Shown: in pieces, positions 27,808 to 35,279 of the stretch
Layout: each line of letters starts with the position of its first letter
Numbering within the stretch: position 1 is the stretch's first letter
Assembly: GCA_963742715.1 (NCBI GenBank)
Contig: CAVUMR010000002.1
Location: 2,914,001 to 2,978,000, forward strand
From: CAVUMR01 sp963742715
Lineage (GTDB): Bacteria; Actinomycetota; Actinomycetes; Mycobacteriales; Micromonosporaceae
DNA: 64,000 nt
Direction of reading: 5' to 3'
Notes under the pieces: model-generated
What the model was told of the DNA's origin: nothing
The model's database searches: none
The model's input: only the letters and a program-made list of their open reading frames with translations
Program-made: the position numbers and the translations under genes

Positions 27808-28116
27808 TCACGGACCGGGGGTGGGCGTCGCACCGCCGACGAACAGCAGCCGCCGGTGCAGCGCGGTCGCCCGTACGTCGAGTGCGCGGGCGTACTCGGG
27901 CGAGGAGTACCACCGGTGCGCCGTCTCCAGATCCGGGAACTCGACGACGATCAGCCGGGCGTCCGGGGGCCAGTCGCCTTCGACGGCTTCCGGCCGCAGG
28001 CCACGGGTCAGGTAGCGGCCCTGGTACCGGGCGATGGAGGCAGCGGCCAGCTCGCGGTAGGTGGCGGCGAGTTCCTCGTCGAGGACGGTGACCTCCGAAA
28101 TGACGTAGGCAGGCAT
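27808..28116 (-). CDS. DUF1330 protein
   Basis: 102 aa, beginning MPAYVISEVTV, the classic start of this ferredoxin-like dimeric alpha/beta-barrel family. The block LIVVEFPDLETAHRWYSSPEY matches the conserved C-terminal half. Function is unknown; relatives are often small-molecule-binding or oxidoreductase-like proteins. The longer in-frame version would read through the neighbouring Gly-codon tract as polyproline and is rejected. It is divergent from the small membrane protein gene at 28181. Confidence 0.85.
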   Translation of the reverse strand: MPAYVISEVTVLDEELAATYRELAAASIARYQGRYLTRGLRPEAVEGDWPPDARLIVVEFPDLETAHRWYSSPEYARALDVRATALHRRLLFVGGATPTPGP

Positions 28117-28180
28117 CCAGTCCCCTCGTACCTCGGCGAAAGCGCGCGGGAAGACTACCGTCGGGTGCGGAGGCGGACTC

Positions 28181-28321
28181 ATGGCTACTGCGAACCCCCG
28201 CCGCACCGGCATCTGGATCGCCGTCGCGGTCGTACTCGTGGTTGTGGCCGTTGTCGTTCTTGTCGCGCTGGTCGGCGGCGGGGGCGGCAGTGGAGGTGGC
28301 GGCGGAGGCGGCGGGTACTGA
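28181..28321 (+). CDS. 46-aa single-pass membrane protein with a Gly-rich tail
   Basis: Short reading frame with an ideal ribosome site (GGAGG at 28169-28173, 7 nt before the ATG). The product begins MATANPRRTG, has a helix of about 20 aliphatic residues (mostly Val with Ala and Leu), and ends in a 15-residue stretch that is almost entirely Gly with one Ser, then Tyr. The n-region is basic, so N-in topology with the Gly tail outside is likely. I know no family for it. The codons are GC-rich in position three, which supports coding. Confidence 0.6.
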   Translation: MATANPRRTGIWIAVAVVLVVVAVVVLVALVGGGGGSGGGGGGGGY

Positions 28322-28486
28322 CCGACCCGCACAGCGCCGACCCGGCACGCGCACCAGCCGGGCGTGCAGCGGTCTTCGAGCGCGGGCCACCGGTCGGATG
28401 GCACAGTGATCCGGTCAGCGGGGCACCGCGGAAGTGGATCGCGCCCAGCAGCGGTGTGCGAGCAGGTCGTCGAGAGGTTTATTGCC

Positions 28487-29179
28487 ATGCCAGGTACGGC
28501 TCTGATCACCGGCGGCACCGGAGGACTCGGCGCGGCCGTGACCGCGCGGTTCCTCGACTCGGGCTGGCGGGTCGTGGTGCCCTGGCTGGTCGAGGCGGAA
28601 CTGCGCCGGGTGGTCGAGCACCCGCGGCTGGAGCTGGTCCGGTCCGACCTGTTCGAGCCGGACTCGGTGTCGCACTGCGTGGACGTGGCCGCGAACGACC
28701 CGTCCGCGCCGCTGGCGGCGGTGGTGAACCTGGTCGGCGGCTACGCCGCCGAGGGCCGGGTACACGAGACTCCGGTCGACCACTTCGAGGCGCAGTTCCG
28801 GCTGAACCTGCGCCCGACCTATCTGGTCTGCCAGTACGCCGTGCCACACCTGATCGACGGTGGCGGCGGCGCGATCGTCTGCGTGTCCAGCCGGGCGGCG
28901 GTCCGGGCGTTCAGTGGCGCGGCCGGGTACATCACCGCGAAAGCCGCGGTACTCGCGTTCGTCGACGTGCTCGCGGCCGAGTACACCGACGACGGCATCC
29001 GTACCAACGCGATCCTGCCGAGCGTGATCGACACCCCGGGCAACCGGGCGGGCCAGCCCGACGCGGACCACAGCAAGTGGGTACGTCCGGCGGAGATCGC
29101 CGAAACCGTCCACTACCTGTGCTCCCCCGAGGCGACGCACGTGAGCGGGGCACACGTCCCGGTCTACGGCCGCGCCTGA
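28487..29179 (+). CDS. Short-chain dehydrogenase/reductase (SDR)
   Basis: 230 aa, classical SDR size. The cofactor site is TGGTGGLG at residues 9-16, NLVGGY replaces the usual NNAG, and the catalytic Ser-Tyr-Lys set is CVSS with YITAK 14-18 residues later. The C-terminus (THVSGAHVPVYG) is the usual substrate-end segment. The ATG (MPGTALITGG) is preferred over a start 41 codons upstream because GAGAGG lies about 11 nt before it. A strong hairpin follows 6 bp after the stop. Substrate unknown. Confidence 0.88.
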   Translation: MPGTALITGGTGGLGAAVTARFLDSGWRVVVPWLVEAELRRVVEHPRLELVRSDLFEPDSVSHCVDVAANDPSAPLAAVVNLVGGYAAEGRVHETPVDHFEAQFRLNLRPTYLVCQYAVPHLIDGGGGAIVCVSSRAAVRAFSGAAGYITAKAAVLAFVDVLAAEYTDDGIRTNAILPSVIDTPGNRAGQPDADHSKWVRPAEIAETVHYLCSPEATHVSGAHVPVYGRA

Positions 29180-29185
29180 GACAAG

Positions 29186-29217
29186 GATCCGGCCGACCCA
29201 GACGGGCCGGCCGGATC
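29186..29217. terminator. Hairpin between SDR and acidic-protein genes
   Basis: 10-bp arms GATCCGGCCG and CGGCCGGATC, plus an inner CCC/GGG pairing around a 4-nt loop, 6 bp after the SDR stop. It faces the convergent minus-strand gene at 29305 as well, so it may serve both. Confidence 0.7.
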
Positions 29218-29304
29218 AGCGTGGGCGATCACCATTGGTGAAGAGATCAGCGGTGACGGATCAGCCTTGGTGATGGATCGGCTGTGACGGATAGCCGGGA
29301 CGGG

Positions 29305-29748
29305 TCAGACGACCTCGTACCAGACCGAGTAGTAGCCGTCGGTCCACTGGCTGTACACGAACTTCACGCCGCTGCCGGCCTCACCGGAGAAGACGTACCA
29401 CTCGCCCATCTTGTCGTCGTCGCCGGCCGCGCCGCCGTCGTCCTCCATCAACGTCATGGTGACCAGGTCGTTGAAGTCGTACCAGAGCTCAACGCTTTCC
29501 TCGTCGCCGATGTCGACGTTGCTGCCGGACCAGAGCCGCTGGCCGTTGAGGTTGATGTACGGCTCGTCCGAGCCGACGAAGTCGTTGCGGTCGATGCAGT
29601 GGATCTTCACGATGTGCAGCCGCGCGGCCTGCAGGACAGGCTCGGACTTCGCCGGTGCGCCGGCCTGCACCGGGGTACCGCCGGACAGGGACAGTCCGAC
29701 CGCGATCAGTCCGGCCGCGGTCGCGGCGAGCAGGCGACGGGGGCTCAC
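29305..29748 (-). CDS. Secreted acidic protein, second of a tandem pair (C2-like)
   Basis: 147 aa with a signal peptide (SPRRLLAATAAGLIAVGLSL, cleavage near VQAGA). The mature chain has the block GSDEPYINLNGQRLW, an acidic loop EDDGGAAGDDDKMGEW, and a closing VWYEVV strand, all shared with the gene just upstream. The pattern (acidic loops between beta strands, SDEPY near the start) recalls Ca-binding C2 beta-sandwiches; this is inference from pattern only. The GTG start overlaps the upstream stop (GTGA), so the pair is co-translated. Two Cys are not obviously paired. Confidence 0.75.
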   Translation of the reverse strand: MSPRRLLAATAAGLIAVGLSLSGGTPVQAGAPAKSEPVLQAARLHIVKIHCIDRNDFVGSDEPYINLNGQRLWSGSNVDIGDEESVELWYDFNDLVTMTLMEDDGGAAGDDDKMGEWYVFSGEAGSGVKFVYSQWTDGYYSVWYEVV

Positions 29749-30203
29749 GCCGCCTCCACGGCGTACCGGAGGAAGTACCAGCCGGCCTGATTTTCAGTCG
29801 TCTGCACCCGCACCAGGCCGGTGCCGATCTCGGCGGCGGTGATGGTCCACTCGGCCATCTTGTCGTCACCGCCGGTCAGGCCACCGTCGTCCTCCCAGAT
29901 CTGGACGTTGATGGTGTCGTTGAACCCGAACCGGAGGTCGAGGAACTCGATGTCGTTGTTGTCGAAGTTGCCGGCCTCCCAGACGCGCTGGCCGTTGATG
30001 TTGATGTAGGGCTCGTCCGAACCCCAGTCGTCGTCCTTGTCGCCGCACTCGAGGTCGAACAGGTGCAGCGTTGCCGCCACCTGGATCGTGCTGTCAGCGC
30101 GCGCGGCGGGGGCATTCGCCGACGTACTGACGAGCGAGAACACGACGGCCAGCACGGCGAACAACACCACACCGGCACGTCTCACGCGAAGGGAACGGGC
30201 CAC
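29745..30203 (-). CDS. Secreted acidic protein, first of a tandem pair (C2-like)
   Basis: 152 aa. The start is a GTG with AAGGAG upstream. A signal peptide (AGVVLFAVLAVVFSLVSTSA) ends near ARADS. The mature part carries HLFDLECGDKDDDWGSDEPY, then INGQRVW, and an acidic loop EDDGGLTGGDDKMAEW, closely matching its downstream neighbour. The Asp-rich loops could hold calcium (inference). I do not recognise a named family. The upstream 250 bp is AT-rich and contains a palindrome at 30258. The two genes look like a tandem duplication that has since diverged. Confidence 0.75.
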   Translation of the reverse strand: MARSLRVRRAGVVLFAVLAVVFSLVSTSANAPAARADSTIQVAATLHLFDLECGDKDDDWGSDEPYININGQRVWEAGNFDNNDIEFLDLRFGFNDTINVQIWEDDGGLTGGDDKMAEWTITAAEIGTGLVRVQTTENQAGWYFLRYAVEAA

Positions 30204-30257
30204 GGGGGGCTCCTTTCAAGACCCGAAGGGAGCCCGATATTAGCCAATTCCCCCCGT

Positions 30258-30274
30258 AACAAGAAATACTTGTT
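30258..30274. promoter_or_regulatory. Palindrome AACAAG-N5-CTTGTT in an AT-rich promoter region
   Basis: Perfect 6-bp arms around AAATA, 55 bp upstream of the first acidic-protein gene and about 180 bp upstream of the divergent AlkZ-like gene. The surrounding 30240-30360 is the most AT-rich stretch in this part of the window. It is a candidate operator. Confidence 0.4.
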
Positions 30275-30456
30275 TTAGTGATCGCTATCAGTAGTGATGG
30301 AGGCTTTCCACGGTGCGGCGGTATTTCTCTTTCTTATTATTATTTGCACCATTTAGACGGTGTGTCGGAGCGGCGATTCCGGACAGATCACCCAAATCAA
30401 TGGCCTCGTTGTGACGGCCGCCCGATCCGGCGCCGGCCACGCGGGCAGTACGGTCG

Positions 30457-31575
30457 GTGGCTGTGTCCCATGATCCAGCGGTGCTGACCTGGCGGCTGCG
30501 GTCGCAATGGCTCGCCGACCGGCCGGTCAACCCCGCCGCCGCCGTGGTCGCGCACGTTGCTGGGCTGCAGGCCCAGGACACAAGTGCGGCCCGGCTGGGG
30601 GTACGGGTCCGCAGCAGCGGCACCACCGCGAGGGGGGTACGACGCGCCGGCGACGAGCGGTCGGTGGTCCGCACCTGGCTGATGCGCGGAACCCTGCACC
30701 TGGTGGCCGCCGACGACGTGCGCTGGATGCTGAACCTGTTCGGGACGCGCAACGCGGCCGCCGGTGCCCGGCGACGGCGCCAGCTCGGGCTGGACGAGGA
30801 CACCTGCGCCCGCGCCCTCGCCGCGATCCCGGAGGTGCTGTCCGGTGCCGGCCCGCTGTCCCGGGCGGAGCTGGTCGGTCGCCTCGTCCACCAGGGCATA
30901 GCCGTCGACCAGCGCGGTCAGGCACCCGCACACCTGATCGGGTACGCCGCGGCCCACGGCGTGCTGTGCCGGGGGCCGGAGCTCGACCGGGACGAGCCGG
31001 GGTACGTGCTGCTCGACGAGTGGCTGCCGAAACCCGCCGGCCCGCCACTGGACGGCGACGCGGCGCTGGCCGAGCTGACCCGGCGGTACCTGCGCGGGTA
31101 CGGCCCGGCGGGTTTCCGGGACCTCGCCGCCTGGTCGGGGCTGCCGATCGGTACCGCCCGGCGCGGCGTCGAGTTGGTACGCGACGAGCTGCGGGAGATC
31201 GCGACCGGGCTGTTCGCGCCGGCCACCGAACAGCCGGCCGATACCCCACCAGAACCGCCTGCCGAACCGGTGGTACGCCTGCTCGGCGCGTTCGACACCT
31301 ACCTGCTCGGGTACGCCGACCGCGGTACGGTGCTCGATCCCCGGTACGCGAAAAGGATCCAGGCTGGCGGCGGCCTGATCCATCCGGCCGTGCTGGTGGA
31401 CGGACGGGTGGTCGGCCGGTGGCGACTGCGCCGCGAGCGCGCCGGTGGACAGGTCGTGGTAGCGCCGTTCGAGCCGCTCGATCCGGAGCTGGTACCTCTT
31501 GTCGCAGCCGAGGCCGCGGACGTCGGCCGATTCCTCGACACCGAACTGGGGCTGACGATGGACGACCCGACATGA
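30457..31575 (+). CDS. AlkZ-like winged-helix DNA glycosylase family protein
   Basis: 372 aa, the usual size of the HTH_42/AlkZ superfamily. The catalytic QxQ motif of AlkZ/AlkX enzymes is visible as GLQAQD (Gln38 and Gln40). The WLMRGTLHLV block and DTYLLGY near residue 285 are family hallmarks. AlkZ unhooks DNA interstrand crosslinks, and many actinomycete homologues sit in clusters for DNA-damaging products; none is adjacent here, so this may be a housekeeping member. GTG start; another GTG lies 2 codons in. The stop overlaps the next ATG by 4 bp. Confidence 0.85.
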   Translation: MAVSHDPAVLTWRLRSQWLADRPVNPAAAVVAHVAGLQAQDTSAARLGVRVRSSGTTARGVRRAGDERSVVRTWLMRGTLHLVAADDVRWMLNLFGTRNAAAGARRRRQLGLDEDTCARALAAIPEVLSGAGPLSRAELVGRLVHQGIAVDQRGQAPAHLIGYAAAHGVLCRGPELDRDEPGYVLLDEWLPKPAGPPLDGDAALAELTRRYLRGYGPAGFRDLAAWSGLPIGTARRGVELVRDELREIATGLFAPATEQPADTPPEPPAEPVVRLLGAFDTYLLGYADRGTVLDPRYAKRIQAGGGLIHPAVLVDGRVVGRWRLRRERAGGQVVVAPFEPLDPELVPLVAAEAADVGRFLDTELGLTMDDPT

Positions 31576-32006
31576 GCGCCCGCCGGGACAGGCACAACCG
31601 GTCCCGCCGGTACTACCTGATCACCCGACTCGAGCGGCTCAGCAACGCCGCGACCCGGTTCGGGCTCCGGCACAACCTGGCCCCGTCCGCGTTCGCGCTG
31701 TTGGAGACGACCGGTCGACGTACCGGCCGGCCACGCCAGACGCCGGTGGGCAACGGCCTGGACGGGGACACGTTCTGGCTGGTGGCCTCGCACGGCCGGC
31801 AGGCCGACTACGTGCGCAACCTCGCCGCTGATCCGCGGGTACGGGTGAAGGTCGGGCGCCGGTGGCGGACCGGTCGGGCCACGATCCTGCCGGACGACGA
31901 CCCGGTGGCCCGGTCCCGGTCACTGCCGCACCAGTGGGACAAGGCGCTGGGCAGGGCACTGGCCACCGAACTGCTGACGATCCGGATCTATCTCGACCCG
32001 GAGTGA
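31572..32006 (+). CDS. Deazaflavin (F420)-dependent nitroreductase/quinone reductase family protein
   Basis: 144 aa, split beta-barrel DDN family (DUF385). Family blocks are LLETTGRRTGRPRQTPV, FWLVASHGRQADYVRNLAADP and VRVKVGRRWRTGRA, which form the F420 phosphate and deazaflavin pocket. The enzyme probably reduces quinones or nitro compounds with F420H2. It is translationally coupled (ATGA) to the AlkZ-like gene, a pairing that suggests a shared stress role (inference). Confidence 0.88.
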   Translation: MSARRDRHNRSRRYYLITRLERLSNAATRFGLRHNLAPSAFALLETTGRRTGRPRQTPVGNGLDGDTFWLVASHGRQADYVRNLAADPRVRVKVGRRWRTGRATILPDDDPVARSRSLPHQWDKALGRALATELLTIRIYLDPE

Positions 32007-32161
32007 GGCCCGGATAAATTGGATCGGCTCGGGACCCATCCGGTACGAGCCGCGCGACGAATCCCCCACGTCTGGAATTCGTACGTCGAACGTCCTCGGT
32101 ACGCCGTGACCGCCTGCCGGTCCCGGCGCACCCGGCGTTCCCTCCACGGGAGGTTCGTCTC

Positions 32162-32608
32162 ATGGCCGAAGCTCTACACGCGTCGGCTGCGACCCGGCGG
32201 CCGTTGATCAGCATGCTCGCCGCCACGGTCGGCGCGGTGTTCCTACTCGTCGGGGTGCTGGGCTTCATCCCCGGTATCACCACGAACGTCGGCGACCTGC
32301 AGTTCGCCGGACACCACACCGATGCCGAACTGCTCGGCATCTTCCAGGTGTCGATCCTGCACAACGCGGTACATCTGCTGTTCGGCGTGGCCGGCCTGGT
32401 GCTGGCCCGTAACGCCGCCTGGTCCCGGCTGTACCTGGTCGGCGGCGGCGCCATCTACCTGGTGCTGTGGCTCTACGGACTGGTGATCGACAGCGACAGC
32501 CAGGCCAACTTCGTACCGCTCAACTCGGCCGACAACTGGCTGCACCTGCTGCTCGGCGTCGGCATGATCGGTCTGGGTGTGGTCGCGCCGCGACTCAACC
32601 GCCGCTAG
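32162..32608 (+). CDS. DUF4383 four-helix membrane protein
   Basis: 148 aa with four hydrophobic helices. SILHNAVHLLFGVAGLVLAR and ADNWLHLLLGVGMIGLGV are the conserved His-containing helices of DUF4383. The family is common in actinobacteria and has no known function. GGGAGG lies about 7 nt upstream of the ATG. Its stop codon is the first triplet of a 16-bp tandem repeat that continues beyond the gene. Confidence 0.88.
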   Translation: MAEALHASAATRRPLISMLAATVGAVFLLVGVLGFIPGITTNVGDLQFAGHHTDAELLGIFQVSILHNAVHLLFGVAGLVLARNAAWSRLYLVGGGAIYLVLWLYGLVIDSDSQANFVPLNSADNWLHLLLGVGMIGLGVVAPRLNRR

Positions 32609-32653
32609 CGAGACCGACCGGTAGCGAGACCGACCGGTAGCGAGAACGGCCGG
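32606..32653. repeat. 16-bp tandem repeats starting at the DUF4383 stop codon
   Basis: Units TAGCGAGACCGACCGG at 32606 and 32622, a diverged copy at 32638, and a fragment after it. The first unit begins with the gene's own TAG. The remaining gap to 32798 shows only decaying GC-rich repeats and no gene. Confidence 0.85.
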
Positions 32654-32798
32654 TAGCCGAACCCGGCGGAAGCCGAAAACCGGGCGGAAGCCCGGATTGG
32701 CCGCTGGCCGGGGACCGGCGCTGGGCAGCGAATCGACCGGGTGTCCGTGGAGCTACTCGCGGGCACCCGGTCGGACCCGCGCGGTCACACCCGCGCGG

Positions 32799-33017
32799 TC
32801 AGCCGCAGCCGCAGCCGCCGCCGCAACAGCCCCCACCGGACGGCGCCGGCGCACCTCCGCCGCCGCCGCTACCGCCGCCGAAGGCGACGGTGGACAGCAA
32901 CTTCACGGTGTCGTCGTGCCCATCCGGGCACGATGCCGGCGCGGCGGACTCACTCATCGGGCGCGACAGCTCGAAACTGGTCCCGCAGGCGCGGCAACGG
33001 TACTCATAACGGGGCAC
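32799..33017 (-). CDS. FmdB-family zinc-ribbon protein
   Basis: 72 aa. The N-terminus MPRYEYRCRACGTSFE holds the first Cys pair of the FmdB/CxxC_CxxC zinc ribbon; the second half-site is CPDGH. The C-terminus is a Gly/Cys-rich tail (SGGGCCGGGCGCG) common in actinobacterial members. The GTG start fits the family N-terminus. It may have a regulatory or metal-binding role; nothing nearby identifies it. Confidence 0.88.
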   Translation of the reverse strand: MPRYEYRCRACGTSFELSRPMSESAAPASCPDGHDDTVKLLSTVAFGGGSGGGGGAPAPSGGGCCGGGCGCG

Positions 33018-33092
33018 CCGGTCAGAGTACCCGCGTACCAGCGGCGCCAGAACCGTCAGCGCGGTGGTAAGCGGACCCCCGACGACAGCGCC

Positions 33093-33956
33093 TCAGGCCG
33101 CGGCACCGGCCAGGATCACCCCGGGCGACCGGTGGAAGTTCAGTGCTTCCCAGGCCCGGCGCATCACCCCGGACGCGTGCTCGATCCGCAGGCTGCCGCC
33201 GTTGTCCGCGAGCTGCCGACCCCACCGGGCCAGCACGAACAGTCCGCGCGCGTCGATGAACTCGAGCTCGCCCACGTCCAGGATCACCTCGGTACCGTCC
33301 CGGTGGCAGGCCGCCAGCAGCCGGGCCAACTGGTCGGTACTGAAGTGGTCGACGGCACCGGCGAGCACCAGCCGACCCTCGTCGAAGTACAAGCGGCGCT
33401 CGGCGAACGTGCCCGGACCGTGTACCAGCGGGTGCATCGCGGCCACGTCGGAGACCGTCTCGTCGCCGAGCCGCTGCCGGTCGTACGCGCACATGGCGGC
33501 TATCGGATGCCCGGTGGCCAGGTACTGCTCGGCAAGGTGCTCGAGCCGCACCTGCGCGGTACGACGCTGCGGGGAGACGACGAGCTCGGTCGCGTCGGAG
33601 ACACTCCGCAGCCCCCGGTACCCGTCCCGTACCGCCTGCTCGCCCGCCTGCGCCCAGGCGGCGAACTCGCGCTCCGGCTCGGCCGCGCCGGCCGGGTCGT
33701 ACATGTCCGAAAGGGAGCACAACAGCAGCCCGCCGTCGTCGAGCAGCCGATCGGCGTCGGGGATACCGGCGAGCTCGGCGCGCATAGCGGGCAATGACCG
33801 CGCACTGGTGTACATGAGCCGCTCCCCGGCGGCCAGCCCGTCGGCGAGGAATTCCGTTGCCGCGTCCAGGAATCTGGCGTGGGTGCCGTACAGCCAGCAG
33901 ACATGGTCGGTCACGCCGAAACCATGCCCACCGGATACCACGCCGTGCCTGCGCAC
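33093..33956 (-). CDS. MEDS sensory domain plus STAS domain protein
   Basis: 287 aa. Residues about 14-165 look like a MEDS (DcmR-type sensory) domain: DHVCWLYG at its start, then FLADGLAAGERLMYTSA. Residues 195-285 are a STAS domain (EVILDVGELEFIDARGLFVL) whose conserved Ser position reads Ala-Arg, so it may lack the phosphorylated Ser of anti-sigma antagonists. Such proteins probably signal in partner-switching or light/redox responses. No anti-sigma or sigma gene is adjacent. GTG 33956 is the literal start; an internal GTG giving VTDHVCW is a real alternative. Confidence 0.82.
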   Translation of the reverse strand: MRRHGVVSGGHGFGVTDHVCWLYGTHARFLDAATEFLADGLAAGERLMYTSARSLPAMRAELAGIPDADRLLDDGGLLLCSLSDMYDPAGAAEPEREFAAWAQAGEQAVRDGYRGLRSVSDATELVVSPQRRTAQVRLEHLAEQYLATGHPIAAMCAYDRQRLGDETVSDVAAMHPLVHGPGTFAERRLYFDEGRLVLAGAVDHFSTDQLARLLAACHRDGTEVILDVGELEFIDARGLFVLARWGRQLADNGGSLRIEHASGVMRRAWEALNFHRSPGVILAGAAA

Positions 33957-34080
33957 CGTCGAATTCTAAGTCCGGGACAGGAAATGGAATCCGCCGTTCG
34001 GCGCGTCGGTACGACCGTCCAGCCGAATGTCACGGTTCGCCCGCGACCCAGCCCGCGGCAGCACGTCCGGGCCGAAACCC

Positions 34081-34113
34081 GACCGGCCCGGACGGCATGC
34101 GTCCGGGCCGGTC
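34081..34113 (-). terminator. Hairpin after the VOC gene
   Basis: A perfect 14-bp stem (34081-34094 with 34100-34113) closes on a 5-nt loop, 44 bp past the VOC stop on the minus strand. Confidence 0.7.
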
Positions 34114-34157
34114 ACTCTCGCTCGACTACCGCATTCCGAGCAGCTCTCGCAGGTCGG

Positions 34158-34541
34158 CTAGCTGGGCATGTTCTGCCACAAGCCCAGCGTGTTCCCCTCG
34201 GTGTCGGTGAAGTACGCGGCATATCCCATGTCGCCGACAGCGGCCTTGTCGCCCAGGCACTTGCCGCCCAGTTCCTCCACCCGCTTCATCGCCGCGTCCA
34301 TGTCATCCACATTGATGGTGACAACCGGGTTCATGATCGGCATCTGCCGCTTCAGCATCCCGCCGTTGATCCCGCCCGGCTCGGTGGGCATACCGGAATC
34401 GTCGGTCGGCGTGGTACTGACCATGGCGTACTGCAGCTCCGGCATCGTGTTGATGTTCCAGCCGAACGCGTCCTGGTAGAACGTCTGCGCCCGGCTCAGA
34501 TCGTCAGCCGGGATCTCGAAATGCACCACACGACCGTTCAT
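34158..34541 (-). CDS. VOC-family (glyoxalase/bleomycin-resistance fold) protein
   Basis: 127 aa, two beta-alpha-beta-beta-beta modules. It starts MNGRVVHFEIPADD, with the first metal-site His in VVHFE. The second module contains YAAYFTDTEGNTLGLWQ with the expected Glu in a modified EGN. The ATG is preceded by GGGAGGG. Members range from dioxygenases to antibiotic-binding proteins, and the substrate cannot be told. The gene is divergent from the DUF4188 gene. Confidence 0.88.
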   Translation of the reverse strand: MNGRVVHFEIPADDLSRAQTFYQDAFGWNINTMPELQYAMVSTTPTDDSGMPTEPGGINGGMLKRQMPIMNPVVTINVDDMDAAMKRVEELGGKCLGDKAAVGDMGYAAYFTDTEGNTLGLWQNMPS

Positions 34542-34755
34542 GCTCGGTCCCTCCCCGGTCATTGATCGACTGTGCCTGACCACCAGGTGAACATCACCGG
34601 CGGCATCGATCGGATCGTAAGCCCGGCGCCGGGACCGCGACCGGCAAACGTCGAGGTCAGCCGCGGGAAACGCGCCACCGCAAACAGCCCCGGGACGGGC
34701 CAACCGCCCGTACCGACCGGTGGTAGCGTCCGGCGACGCAGATGGGGAGGGCACC

Positions 34756-35268
34756 ATGTCGCAACCGCGGGTACGGGTCAACCGACAGACCGTCGACCTG
34801 TCCGGATATCCGGACCTGGTCGTGATCTACCTCGGCATGCGGGTACGCACGTTCGGTGGCGTGGGCAAGCTGCTCGCCACCGGCAAGCAGATCCAGCAGA
34901 TGGTGGCCACCAAACCGGACGGCCTGCTGCTGCACGAGAACATGGTGTTCTCGCTGCTGCCGCCGCATGTCGGGATGCGCCAGTACTGGCGGGACCTGGA
35001 CGCGCTGGAGCGCTGGACCCGGGAGTTGCCGCACCAGCAGTGGTGGAAGGACTTCCTGCGCGACTCCGCCGGTACCGGCTTCTGGCACGAGACGTACTTC
35101 ATGCGCGGCGGCATGGAGGCGATCTACGACGACATGAAGCCGACCGGAATGATGAACTTCGCGCCGGTACACCAGGCGCGCGGCAGGATGTTCAGCGCCC
35201 GTACCCGGCTCGGCCGGGGCGAGCCGCAGATGGCGCCGGTGGTGGCCGAGGACAGCCTGGCCGAGTAG
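34756..35268 (+). CDS. DUF4188 family protein
   Basis: 170 aa from the ATG giving MSQPRVRVNR, with GGGGAGG 6 nt upstream. The middle (YLGMRVRTFGGVGKLL, FWHETYFMRGGMEAIYDDM) matches my recollection of DUF4188, a small haem-free family sometimes called monooxygenase-like. His and Tyr/Trp-rich helices suggest a ligand pocket. The assignment rests on pattern memory only. It converges with the biosynthetic operon, with an 11-bp gap. Confidence 0.65.
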   Translation: MSQPRVRVNRQTVDLSGYPDLVVIYLGMRVRTFGGVGKLLATGKQIQQMVATKPDGLLLHENMVFSLLPPHVGMRQYWRDLDALERWTRELPHQQWWKDFLRDSAGTGFWHETYFMRGGMEAIYDDMKPTGMMNFAPVHQARGRMFSARTRLGRGEPQMAPVVAEDSLAE

Positions 35269-35279
35269 CGCGGCTCGCC

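Noticed and set aside
30278..30487. Short plus-strand frame in the AT-rich region before the AlkZ-like gene
   Set aside because: No ribosome site, AT-rich with random codon use, and it runs into the start of a well-supported gene in another frame.
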